Positions 1 to 7,936 of a stretch of DNA of 14,535 bases are shown here, piece after piece. Where the stretch lies: positions 1 through 14,535 of the forward strand of contig CAZGKE010000086.1 in the NCBI GenBank assembly GCA_964526035.1, read 5' to 3'. Position 1 is the stretch's first letter. The number at the start of each line of letters is the position of its first letter. The notes beneath the pieces are model-generated. The model was given only the letters and a program-made list of their open reading frames with translations, made no database searches and was not told the origin of the DNA. Source of the stretch: DAOMOD01 sp964526035 (lineage in GTDB: Bacteria > Pseudomonadota > Gammaproteobacteria > Xanthomonadales > BPKI01). Both the position numbers and the translations under genes were made by a program.

Positions 1-1265
1 CTGGTGAAGCTGCCGCCGAACACGCTCTGGCCTACCAGCGAGTGCGCCACGGCCAGCACCACGCCGCCCATCGACACGCCGGCGAAGGTGGTGTCGAGCG
101 CACCGTAAGCCTGGTAGCGCGCCAGCCGGCTGCGCTGCACGCCACCCACATCGGTGAACGAACCGCCGATGACCAGCTTGCCGTCGGCCTGCTGGGCGAG
201 TGCAGCCACTTCCTCGTCGGGGAAGTCGTTGAGCGAAACGTCGATGCCGCCATCGCGATGCAATCGCGCCAGCTCCTCCGCCGCACCGCCACCGATGCTG
301 CTGAAGCCACCGGCGGCGACGATGCGTCCGTCCAGCTGCACCAGCAGCCGAAACACGGCGGAACTCGGGGCAGGCGAGAAGCTCGCGTCCACCTGTCCAT
401 CGAGGTCGAGACGCGCGAGATTGGGATGGTTCACGCCGCCGATCGTCCCGAACGAGCCGCCGACCAGCAGGTTTCCGTCGGCCTCCTGCGCGATCGAGAG
501 CACGATACCGGGTACGCTCACGCCGAAGCCGGAATCGACCTGCCCGTCGGCCAACAGCCGCGCGATGCTGTCGTGCGCCTCGCCGCCGACGACCGTGAAA
601 AAGCCGCCGATGACCAGCTTGCCGTCGGCCTGCTGGAGTACCTTGGCCACAGCACCGTCGGTCATCGGATTGAAGGCGGGATCGAGTCCGCCGCCCGGAA
701 GCAGCCGCGCCACTCCGCCGCGCGGCTGGCCTGCCACGGTCGCGAAGGTGCCGCCGATCACGATGCCGCCGCTGGCCTGCACGACGACGCTGTACACGTC
801 ATCGTCGGCACCGGGATTGAATCCCGCGTCCAGCGTGCCGTCGGCATTCAGGCGCGCGATGCGCGCGCGAGGCATCCCGGCCACCTCGGCGAACTCGCCC
901 ACGATCACGATCCGCCCGTCGGACTGTCGTGCGAAGTCGAGGATCGGCGCGTCCACGATGACGTTGGCGAACCCGGGGGCAACCGACCCGTCCGCCCGCA
1001 GCCGCGCCAGACGGGCGCGCGACTGTCCCGCGATTGAAGTGAAATTGCCGCCGACCAGCAGATCACCGTCGGGCAGCACCATCAGTGCAGTGACCTCGTT
1101 GTTGGGCGCGGGATCGAACCCGTCCGCAACGCCCGCGGCGCGAGAAGCGGGCGCGTCCAGCAGCAGGACCAGGCCCAGGGAGGCCGCGCCCAGCGTGCGC
1201 CACCCATGCCGGTGTGCGCGGCGCGCGGCCGATTTCCCGAGGGCGGCAGCAGAGAGCGATGACAT
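1..1265 (-). CDS. Secreted delta-60 repeat (beta-propeller-like) protein, 3' end outside window
   Basis: The minus strand is open from an ATG at 1265-1263 to the window edge, giving 421 codons with no stop. The start is supported by an AGGAG Shine-Dalgarno (1277-1281) 11 bases upstream. The N-terminus is basic (GKSAARRAHRHGWR), followed by a hydrophobic stretch at about residues 25-40 and an SRA-A type cleavage site near residue 43, so export by a signal peptide is likely. From residue 50 on there are eight units of about 49 residues with the pattern 'ADGK-L-V-I-GG-F-T-x-(V/I)-G-G....(L/I)ARL..DG.(L/V)D..F'. This is the delta-60 repeat (DUF5122, propeller-like) family as I know it. Such proteins are usually large and extracytoplasmic; the ligand or role is unknown. 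Long open frames on the opposite strand here are shadows. The C-terminus is not visible, so a DGFE tail like that of its neighbours cannot be checked. It is divergent from the beta-helix gene at 1410. Confidence 0.88.
   Translation of the reverse strand, partial: MSSLSAAALGKSAARRAHRHGWRTLGAASLGLVLLLDAPASRAAGVADGFDPAPNNEVTALMVLPDGDLLVGGNFTSIAGQSRARLARLRADGSVAPGFANVIVDAPILDFARQSDGRIVIVGEFAEVAGMPRARIARLNADGTLDAGFNPGADDDVYSVVVQASGGIVIGGTFATVAGQPRGGVARLLPGGGLDPAFNPMTDGAVAKVLQQADGKLVIGGFFTVVGGEAHDSIARLLADGQVDSGFGVSVPGIVLSIAQEADGNLLVGGSFGTIGGVNHPNLARLDLDGQVDASFSPAPSSAVFRLLVQLDGRIVAAGGFSSIGGGAAEELARLHRDGGIDVSLNDFPDEEVAALAQQADGKLVIGGSFTDVGGVQRSRLARYQAYGALDTTFAGVSMGGVVLAVAHSLVGQSVFGGSFT
163..636 (-). 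repeat. Near-identical repeat units inside the delta-60 gene
   Basis: A 33-base block at 163-195 recurs exactly at 604-636. The offset is 441 bases, which is three 147-base (49-codon) units. Both copies encode QQADGKLVIGG on the minus strand. The other units differ, so this pair suggests recent duplication or gene conversion between units, or strong codon bias. Confidence 0.75.
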
Positions 1266-1333
1266 GGCGACAGGAACTCCTAGGCGGATGGCTGCCCGGA
1301 CTTGGGCGCCGACACCACCAGCAAAGGGAAAAA

Positions 1334-1360
1334 CGCGTCGACGCGGGTCACTGACCTGCG
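1334..1360. promoter_or_regulatory. Nested palindromes in the divergent intergenic region (candidate operator)
   Basis: The 144 bases between the divergent starts at 1265 and 1410 contain a perfect 12-base palindrome, CGCGTCGACGCG (1334-1345). Overlapping it is a 19-base dyad, CGCGGGTCA-C-TGACCTGCG (1342-1360), with 8 of 9 positions symmetric. ACGCGT occurs on both sides (1333-1338 and 1362-1367). A shared operator for both genes is an inference. No convincing -35/-10 pair was found. Confidence 0.35.
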
Positions 1361-1409
1361 AACGCGTGCCTTGGCGTTTGCTGATGTACCCCCAGGCAGG
1401 TGCCAGCCC

Positions 1410-3755
1410 ATGTCAACCCGGACCCCGAATCTTCCCGCCCTCGCCTTCGTGGCGGGCCTGTCGCTGTGCGCCGCCCCGCTGCAGGCCGCGCAGTACTGCG
1501 TGGAAACCTCGTCGCAGCTGGCGCTGGCGCTGGCCTCGGCTGCGCAAAGTCCAGAGGACGACGACGTCCGCCTGCGCAGCGGCACCTTCATCCTCAGCAG
1601 CGACATCTCGCTGCCGGTGAACGGTGCGCTGATCCTGCGCGGCGGCTGGACCCTTGGCTGCCTGCTGCAATCGAACAACCCCGAGTCGACCCGGATCACC
1701 AGCGACACACCTTGGGACCACGGCTTCATGCTGCGCCCGCGCGACGGCGACCTGCGCATCGAGCGCATCACCTTCGATCGCCTGAGCAGCTTCGTCCTTC
1801 AGGACGAGGGCAGCGCCAGCAACGTGGTCGGAACCATCAGCCTGCTGCGCAACCGTTTCGTCCGCAACCAGCTGGGTCCCCTCCTGCGGCCACGCGACAA
1901 GGATCTGCGCGTGGAGAACAACATCATCGTCGAAACGGTGCAGCGCTCGCTGCAGATCCAGCGCGCCTCGGCCACCGCCCCGATCTCCATCGACGTGTAC
2001 TTCAACACCATCCTCGGCGGCACCGAAGGCGCCCGCATCAGCGGCGTACCCGGCGTGGTGCGCTTCCGCAACAACGTGCTGGACGAAGGCGCCAGCAATG
2101 GCGCACTGGTGATCACCGGCGGCATGGCAGGCGTGACCCACAACCTGGTCGGCACGATCGATCTCGAAGACGGCGGCAGCGCCTCACCCGTCGGCAGCAA
2201 CCTGCTCGGCATCGACCCGCTGCTGGATGCCGATCTGATTCCGCTGGCAGATTCACCGGTACTGCACACCGGTACCAACAGCGTCGGCGGCGGACTGCCG
2301 GCCACCGACTATGCCGGCAGCCCGCGCAAGGTGGGCAGCCATGTCGACCGGGGCGCGCGCGAGAGCACGCTGAGCAACATCGATACGCTTGTCGTCACCA
2401 GCAACGCCAACTCCGGCCCCGGCACGCTTCGCCAGGCCATCCTCGACGCCAATGTCACGCCCAACGAAGAATCCATCGCCTTCGACATCGGCGGCGATTG
2501 CCCGCGCTTCATTGCCCTCGCCACGCCGCTGCCGACGATAAGCGCCACACTCACCATCGATGGCTTCACCCAGCCCGGCAGCTCACCCAACTCTGAAGAT
2601 GACCATGACAACAGCGTGCACTGCGTCGTGCTTTTCGGCGACGGCGCGCGCGTCCTCAACCTCACGCCTGCCGCCGACCAGGAGATCACGGTCCGCGGCC
2701 TGGCGTTCTACCGCTCCACCGACGCCGCGATCCGGGTCAGCGGGGCAGGCCGCGCCACCATCGTGGGCAACACCTTCAACACCGGAACCTCGGTGTTCGA
2801 GCTTGATGTGCCCGACTACGCCATTTCGGTCGATGGCGCCAGCGGCACGCGCATTGGCAGCCACGAGCCCGCCAATCGCAACATCATCGGCCGCGCCAGT
2901 GTCGCCGGCGTGCGGCTCGGGCCAGGCACCGGCCGCTACGTCGAAGGCAACTTCATAGGCATCACCAAGAGCGGCAGCGGCGACGCCGGCAACGATGTCG
3001 GCGTACTGGTGATCGACGCGGAATTCGACAGCGTGGGCGGAAACTTCATCGGCAACAGTGTGACCGATGGCCTGCGCGTGCAGGGCAGCCAGTCGGTGAT
3101 GAACGTCCAGGGAAACAAGATCGGGGTGGCGCCCGCGGACGAGGAATATGCGCCAAACGGGCGCAACGGCATTCGCCTGGAAGGCAGCAGCTCAGTCTTC
3201 ATGCGCGTCAATCGCATCGAAGGGAACGTCGATGACGGCATCGCCGTTCTCGCGGCAGCCCAGGGCGCTGATCTTGGGTACAACTACATCACGAATAACG
3301 GCCAGCTGGGCATCGACCTGTCGCCGAACGGCGTCAACCCGATCGACACGGACACCGGCGCCACCGGCGCGAACAACAGCCAGAACTTCCCCGAGTTGTT
3401 CACGGCCTCGGGCAGCGAGGATGCCGGGACCGTGGTGGGCCAACTGCGTTCGTCCAACGGGGAATATGAACTCTCGTTCTACGCCGGGACGTGCGATTCC
3501 AGCGGATATGGCGAAGGGCAGCGCGCAGTTGGGGGCTTCGTGCTGCAAATCACCAACGGGAGCGACATTGCCGACGGCGTCGGCACCTTCACTGCGAACC
3601 TCACCAGCAACGACGAGATCGACAGCCTCGGCGGCCGGGCGATCACGGCCATCGCCTCCAGAAAGCGTGGCAACTTCGTCCGCGACAGCAGCGAGTTTTC
3701 GGCCTGCATCGAGTACCTGTCCCTCGAAGTGTTTCGCGATGGCTTCGAGCCATGA
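1410..3755 (+). CDS. Secreted two-module right-handed parallel beta-helix protein with C-terminal DGFE tail
   Basis: 781 residues. The ATG at 1410 is chosen because it starts a clear signal peptide (ALAFVAGLSLCAAPLQA, cleavage near residue 26); the frame is open from 1302 but the extension is hydrophilic. An AGG lies 9 bases upstream. Module 1 (about residues 28-316) begins YCVETSSQLALALASAA and RGGWTLGC, runs through beta-helix-like turns, and ends with a 'VGSHVDRGARES' segment resembling the end of choice-of-anchor-Q-type beta-helix domains. Module 2 (about residue 325 on) carries SGPGTLRQAI and TIDGFTQPGSSPN, then GNFIG/GNKIG beta-helix turns. It closes with a beta-sandwich-like segment (NSQNFPEL, GEGQ, ITAIAS, SSEFSACIE) common in such bacterial proteins. 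The final residues are VFRDGFEP. No catalytic residues of a polysaccharide lyase could be assigned, so a binding or surface role is as likely as an enzymatic one. Confidence 0.85.
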   Translation: MSTRTPNLPALAFVAGLSLCAAPLQAAQYCVETSSQLALALASAAQSPEDDDVRLRSGTFILSSDISLPVNGALILRGGWTLGCLLQSNNPESTRITSDTPWDHGFMLRPRDGDLRIERITFDRLSSFVLQDEGSASNVVGTISLLRNRFVRNQLGPLLRPRDKDLRVENNIIVETVQRSLQIQRASATAPISIDVYFNTILGGTEGARISGVPGVVRFRNNVLDEGASNGALVITGGMAGVTHNLVGTIDLEDGGSASPVGSNLLGIDPLLDADLIPLADSPVLHTGTNSVGGGLPATDYAGSPRKVGSHVDRGARESTLSNIDTLVVTSNANSGPGTLRQAILDANVTPNEESIAFDIGGDCPRFIALATPLPTISATLTIDGFTQPGSSPNSEDDHDNSVHCVVLFGDGARVLNLTPAADQEITVRGLAFYRSTDAAIRVSGAGRATIVGNTFNTGTSVFELDVPDYAISVDGASGTRIGSHEPANRNIIGRASVAGVRLGPGTGRYVEGNFIGITKSGSGDAGNDVGVLVIDAEFDSVGGNFIGNSVTDGLRVQGSQSVMNVQGNKIGVAPADEEYAPNGRNGIRLEGSSSVFMRVNRIEGNVDDGIAVLAAAQGADLGYNYITNNGQLGIDLSPNGVNPIDTDTGATGANNSQNFPELFTASGSEDAGTVVGQLRSSNGEYELSFYAGTCDSSGYGEGQRAVGGFVLQITNGSDIADGVGTFTANLTSNDEIDSLGGRAITAIASRKRGNFVRDSSEFSACIEYLSLEVFRDGFEP

Positions 3756-3835
3756 TGCCGCTGCGTACCGGCGGGCCTGCGATACCGCGGAGCGGGTTCA
3801 AACCGATACATTTCCATTCCCTTCGGAGCCGCCCC

Positions 3836-6214
3836 ATGCGCTTCGCTTTCATGCTGCTCTTCGTCACCGTTGCTTCCGCGGCGCAGGGCGCCGAACAGCA
3901 CATCATCCACGGCCCCGTCGGCAGCGAAGCCTTCGGCGTGAGCGTCACCTATCTTCCCAACGGCAACCTGGTTGTCATCGATTCGTCCTTCGACCTGGAA
4001 GACGGCACCCAGCGCGTCGGCGCGTTGTGGATCTACCGCCCTGACGGCAGCCTGCTAAGCCGCCTCACCGGAGCCTTCGCCGATGACAGCCTCGGCGCCG
4101 AGGAAGCCACCCGCACTGGCGGCAAGGTATGGCTGCTCTCGGGCTCGCGCTTCCTGGTGCGCTCGCGCTGGAACAATCGCGCAGGCTCGGTCACCTTCAT
4201 CGACGGCGACGTGGGCCTGGACGGCGTCGTGTCGGCAAGCAATTCGCTGGTGGGATCCAGCCCCGACGATACCGTCGGCAGCCACCTCGCCAATGAAGGC
4301 ATCACCGTGCTGGCCGGCGGCAACTACGTGGTGAACAGCCCGAACTGGGATGCGCCCGATGCCGTCAATGCCGGGGCGGTGACGTTCGGTTCCGGCAACA
4401 CTGGCGTGAGCGGTGTCGTATCGGCCGCCAACTCCCTGGTGGGCTCGCGCGCGAACGACTACGTCGGCACCCATGTGGTGGGGCTCACCAACGGCAACTA
4501 CGTGGTGGTGAGTCCGCGCTGGGATCGCGTGGTGGATGACAACGTGTTTCTCAACGCCAGCGCCGTGACCTGGAACAGCGCGGCCAACCCGGTGGTGGGG
4601 CCCGTAAGCGAAGCCAACTCGCTGGTGACGGACAACTCGCCGGGCGAATTCAGCATGCCGATCAGCATCACACCACTGAGCCAGGGAAACTACGTCATCA
4701 GCCAGCTGAGCTGGAGCAACGTGCTCGCGGCCCTCGCGAACGTCGGCGCGGTGCGCTGGGCCTCGGGCACGGTGCCGGTCACCGGTGTGCTTGCTGCAGA
4801 CAACGCCGTCACCGGCAGCGCCGCCAACGACCAGGTCGGACAGACCATCACCGCCCTCGCCGACGGCAACTACGTCATTGCATCGCGCAACGTGAGTCAG
4901 AACCGCGGCGCGGTGCGCTGGGCCTCCGGTATCGCGCCGACCGTCGGCACACTCGATGGCGGCAACAGCCTGGTCGGCACCGCGACCGGCGACTCGGTCA
5001 GTTCGGGCGGCGTGCAGGCCCTGCCCAGCGGCGCCTACCTCGTGCTCAGCCCGCAGTGGGATCGCGACGGCGTCTTCAATGTGGGCGCGCTCAGCTTCGG
5101 GCCGGCGGGCGGCGGACTCACCGGGTTCATCGACGCACAAAACTCCCTGGTCGGCGTGCGCACCGCCGACATCAACGGCGAAACGCGCACCCGCCTCGCC
5201 ATCCTCGGCACGGGCAACTACGTGTTCGCCGCCGAGGGTTGGGACCACGGCGCGCTGGTCGATGCCGGCGCCGCCGTGTTCGGCGACGGCGTTACCGGCG
5301 TCGTGGGCGAGATCAGCGCGGCCAATGCGTTGATCGGCAGCAGTGCGGGAGATCTGGTCGGCCGCACCACGCTGGTGCCGGGAACCAGCGGCATCGTGGC
5401 GCTGAGCAATGGCCACTACGTGGTGAACTCCGACAGCTGGGACCACGGCGCCATCCCCAACGCGGGCGCCGCCACCTGGGGCGACGGCGTGAACGGCACC
5501 ACCGGCGTGATCGACGCCAGCAACTCGCTCATCGGTGCGGGCGACGGCCATGCGGTGGGCGGGACCTTGCCGCTCACCAACGGCAACTATGTCGTGCGCA
5601 GCACCAACCGCGAGAGCGGCATGGGGGCACTGGGCGCCGCAACCTGGTGCGACGGCAGCGGCCCGACCAGCGCGGTGCTCGACATCGGCAACTCGCTGAT
5701 GGGCAGCAGCTTCAACGATGGCGTTGGCAGCCGCCTCACTGCGTTGCCCAACGGCCACTACGTGGTGTCGAGCTGGGACTGGAACGACGGGCCGCGCGCC
5801 CGTGTCGGCGCCATCACATGGGGCGACGGCAGCATGGGCGTCAGCGGACTCGTCAGCATTACCAACTCCCTCATCGGTGGGCGCGCCCAGGACCGCATCG
5901 GCCGCACCGATTTCGCAATCGGCCCCGGCGCCATCGCGCTGCCCGACGGCAACTACGTCGTGCCCAGCCAGTACGCGATCGTCGACTCGACCCTCGGTGC
6001 GGTCACGCTCGCGCCGGGCGAAGGCGGCCTGATCGGCCTCGTCGACGGCGACAACAGCGCACTCGGCGGCGCTGACACGGGCACCGGCAACTTCTCCGTG
6101 CGCATCGACTACGACCCGATCAGTCGAACCCTCGCCGTCGGCCAGAGCGCCCAGAACCGTGTCATCCTCCTGCGCCTGGCCAATGGCGGAATCTTCAGCG
6201 ACGGTTTCGAATGA
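3836..6214 (+). CDS. Secreted tandem-repeat protein (GNYVV/GAVTW repeats, DUF5650-like) with C-terminal DGFE tail
   Basis: 792 residues. The ATG at 3836 is set by GGAG at 3825-3828 (spacer 7) and by the signal peptide MRFAFMLLFVTVASAAQGAE; the upstream in-frame extension overlaps the preceding gene and is rejected. Nearly all of the mature protein is about twelve units of roughly 50-67 residues. The unit pattern is 'L..GNYVV.S..WD.....N.GAVTW..G..G..G.(V/I).A.NSL(V/I)GS...D.VG'. This matches, from memory, the repeat labelled DUF5650 that also occurs in large haemagglutinin-like adhesins. Here it stands alone, without adhesin or secretion domains. The first unit (LPNGNLVVIDSSFDLEDG) is degenerate. 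The protein ends GGIFSDGFE. It lies 80 bases after the beta-helix gene on the same strand, so co-transcription is possible. Function unknown; a beta-propeller or solenoid is plausible. Confidence 0.85.
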   Translation: MRFAFMLLFVTVASAAQGAEQHIIHGPVGSEAFGVSVTYLPNGNLVVIDSSFDLEDGTQRVGALWIYRPDGSLLSRLTGAFADDSLGAEEATRTGGKVWLLSGSRFLVRSRWNNRAGSVTFIDGDVGLDGVVSASNSLVGSSPDDTVGSHLANEGITVLAGGNYVVNSPNWDAPDAVNAGAVTFGSGNTGVSGVVSAANSLVGSRANDYVGTHVVGLTNGNYVVVSPRWDRVVDDNVFLNASAVTWNSAANPVVGPVSEANSLVTDNSPGEFSMPISITPLSQGNYVISQLSWSNVLAALANVGAVRWASGTVPVTGVLAADNAVTGSAANDQVGQTITALADGNYVIASRNVSQNRGAVRWASGIAPTVGTLDGGNSLVGTATGDSVSSGGVQALPSGAYLVLSPQWDRDGVFNVGALSFGPAGGGLTGFIDAQNSLVGVRTADINGETRTRLAILGTGNYVFAAEGWDHGALVDAGAAVFGDGVTGVVGEISAANALIGSSAGDLVGRTTLVPGTSGIVALSNGHYVVNSDSWDHGAIPNAGAATWGDGVNGTTGVIDASNSLIGAGDGHAVGGTLPLTNGNYVVRSTNRESGMGALGAATWCDGSGPTSAVLDIGNSLMGSSFNDGVGSRLTALPNGHYVVSSWDWNDGPRARVGAITWGDGSMGVSGLVSITNSLIGGRAQDRIGRTDFAIGPGAIALPDGNYVVPSQYAIVDSTLGAVTLAPGEGGLIGLVDGDNSALGGADTGTGNFSVRIDYDPISRTLAVGQSAQNRVILLRLANGGIFSDGFE
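3953..6080 (+). repeat. Array of about twelve protein-coding repeat units
   Basis: Units recur every 150-200 bases, marked by codons for GNYVV or GHYVV (for example near 4320, 4492, 5218, 5413, 5581, 5755 and 5949). Most are diverged at DNA level. Short identical tracts remain, such as a shared 'gcgcggtgcgctgggcctc' near 4746 and 4908. Confidence 0.8.
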
Positions 6215-6225
6215 CCCTCCAGACT

Positions 6226-6291
6226 ACGCTCCCCGGCGGAATTGATCGGAAGACTGAACAGGAATAGAGTCCCGAAATTCCCGGGGAGCGT
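6226..6291 (+). promoter_or_regulatory. Long hairpin that includes the Shine-Dalgarno of the hydrolase gene
   Basis: ACGCTCCCCGG (6226-6236) is the exact reverse complement of CCGGGGAGCGT (6281-6291), an 11-base-pair stem. After a 2-base bulge (6237-6238) it continues with GAATT/AATTC (6239-6243 with 6276-6280), and TCGG/CCGA (6246-6249 with 6272-6275) could extend it further. The right arm contains GGGGAG (6283-6288), the ribosome binding site for the ATG at 6295. The structure fills most of the 80-base gap after the stop at 6214. It could act on translation (a closed site needing heat, a ligand or a factor to open) or attenuate read-through from upstream. The pairing is seen directly; the role is inferred. 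Confidence 0.5.
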
Positions 6292-6294
6292 GTG

Positions 6295-7701
6295 ATGCTG
6301 AGACCCATGCTGTGTTCCACCCTGCTGTGCCTTTCCGCAGCCTGCTGGGCCGCGGTGTCACCCGCGCCCAAGGAGTTCCTGTCGGCGGCGGACGTCGCGC
6401 AGAAGGCGGATCAATACCTGCAGGCGCGCGCCACATCGGGCTCGTTCATCGGCATGGTCTTGCTGGCGAAGGACGGCGAGACGCTGTTTTCCGGTGGCTA
6501 CGGATTCGCAAACGAGGAGCTGCGGATTCCCAACACCGCCGCGATCCGCTTTCCGATCGCCTCGATCACCAAGACATTCACCGCCACGATGGTGCTGCAG
6601 ATGCAGCGGCGCGGGCTGCTGTCGATCAACGACCCGCTATGCCGGTACGTGAAGCCGTGTCCGACCACGTGGGGCGATGTCACGCTCCGGCATCTGCTGA
6701 TGCACACTTCCGGAATCCCCAACTACGCCAGCGGGCCTGGATTCATCGACAAGATGCGCGTGGGCAGGTCGCGCGAGGAGATCGTCGACTCGTTCCGCGA
6801 CCAGCCGCTTGATTTCGCCCCCGGCGCCCGCTACAGCTACAGCAACTCGGGCTATTTTCTGCTCGGCGTAGTCCTCGAGGAGGTCGGCAGGAAGCCCTAT
6901 GCGGATTTGCTCTCGGAATTGATCCTGCAGCCGCTCGGGATGCGCGACACAGGCTACGACGCCGACCTGCTCGAGCCGCAGGTCCGCGCCGCAGGATATG
7001 TTCCGGACGGTGCCGACAACGCCATCGCACACGAGGTGCACAGCTCATGGCTGTTCGCTGCGGGCGGCATCTATTCGACGGTCGACGACCTGCTCGCCTG
7101 GGATCGCGCGCTCTACTCGGACACGCTGCTGCCGCGCGCGGAGCTCGAAGCCATGTGGGATCCGGCGCATGGCGCCTATGGCTACGGATGGCAGATCCTG
7201 GCGCCCTCGCCGCAGAGTCTGAATCGGCCGCTGGTGTTTCACGCCGGCGGCACGGTGGGATATTCGACCGACCTGCTGCGCTACCCGACCGAGCGCGTCA
7301 CGATCATCATCCTCGCCAATATGCATCCCGTGGCCTTGGCCGGCATCTCCCGCGACCTGAGCGCAATCGTGTTGGGCGAGGCGTACGCGGTCCCCGAGGT
7401 GCGACGGGCGGTCAAGGTCGACCCCGCCATCTACGCCGATTACGTCGGCGAGTACGCGCTCAATCCTTCGGTGACGCTCACCGTGACCGAGGAGCGCGGC
7501 AAACTCGCGATTCAGGCCACCGGTCAGCAAAAGGACATCGCCGTGCCGGAATCGCCCACGACATTTTTTTCACGTATTTCCCCGGCGCGGGTGAGCTTCG
7601 TCCGGAATGCGGAGGGCTACGTGGACACCTTGCTCATTCATGACCCGAGTCGGGACATCCCGGCCATGCGCATACAGGGCCCGGCCAGGGAAGGCGAGTA
7701 A
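6295..7701 (+). CDS. Exported serine hydrolase, beta-lactamase/class C (PBP4*/EstB-like) family
   Basis: 468 residues from the ATG at 6295, with GGGGAG 6 bases upstream; the GTG at 6292 is too close to that site. A signal peptide covers about residues 1-20 (MLRPMLCSTLLCLSAACWAA). The catalytic motifs of the class C/serine hydrolase fold are complete: S90-I-T-K93 (nucleophile and general base), Y182-S-N184, and H316-A-G-G in place of the KTG motif, as usual in this non-lactamase branch. LLMHTSGIPNY is also typical. The last ~100 residues (from about DPAIYADYVGEYAL) form a beta-rich C-terminal domain like DUF3471/lipocalin-type extensions. Likely substrates are D-amino-acid peptides, peptidoglycan fragments or esters in the periplasm; true beta-lactam resistance is not implied. 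Confidence 0.9.
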   Translation: MLRPMLCSTLLCLSAACWAAVSPAPKEFLSAADVAQKADQYLQARATSGSFIGMVLLAKDGETLFSGGYGFANEELRIPNTAAIRFPIASITKTFTATMVLQMQRRGLLSINDPLCRYVKPCPTTWGDVTLRHLLMHTSGIPNYASGPGFIDKMRVGRSREEIVDSFRDQPLDFAPGARYSYSNSGYFLLGVVLEEVGRKPYADLLSELILQPLGMRDTGYDADLLEPQVRAAGYVPDGADNAIAHEVHSSWLFAAGGIYSTVDDLLAWDRALYSDTLLPRAELEAMWDPAHGAYGYGWQILAPSPQSLNRPLVFHAGGTVGYSTDLLRYPTERVTIIILANMHPVALAGISRDLSAIVLGEAYAVPEVRRAVKVDPAIYADYVGEYALNPSVTLTVTEERGKLAIQATGQQKDIAVPESPTTFFSRISPARVSFVRNAEGYVDTLLIHDPSRDIPAMRIQGPAREGE

Positions 7702-7888
7702 TCTTCGCGCGACGCCCCGAATCTCTACCGCAGCGGCGCCGGAACCCTGGCTGGCAGGCCCGAACGACCCGGACACTCGCGCTGAGCGGATCGCGTTGCG
7801 AGCCTGGCCAACCTCGCCACGACGCAGCACCAGTGAGTCAGGGCGCGAGCCGACTGCATTCCTGTCCGATTGGCCGATCGCGGGGTCG

Positions 7889-7916
7889 TTGCCTGCGCCG
7901 AGGAGCGGCGTATCCT
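7889..7916 (+). promoter_or_regulatory. Candidate sigma70-type promoter for the sigma factor/kinase pair
   Basis: TTGCCT (7889-7894) and TATCCT (7911-7916) are separated by 16 bases, each matching 4 of 6 consensus positions. Transcription would begin near 7922, just before the AAGGGA ribosome binding site, giving a very short leader. The rest of the 235-base gap from 7702 shows no gene and no convincing terminator. Confidence 0.35.
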
Positions 7917-7936
7917 ACGCGCAGAAGGGACTTTGC

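Noticed and set aside
42..1620. Long plus-strand open frames (331 and 488 codons) over 42-1037 and 154-1620
   Set aside because: They lie opposite the delta-60 gene, whose minus-strand translation shows regular family repeats, a signal peptide and a ribosome binding site. The plus translations are low-complexity Pro/Ser/Ala/Arg shadows.
4055..5758. Minus-strand open frame of 567 codons opposite the GNYVV repeat gene
   Set aside because: The periodic His/Ala/Val-rich translation mirrors the repeats on the plus strand. It has no family motif or ribosome binding site.
6295..7701. Antibiotic resistance beta-lactamase
   Set aside because: The SITK, YSN and HAGG motifs plus a C-terminal beta domain fit the broad serine hydrolase/peptidase branch; the KTG box of true class C enzymes is absent.
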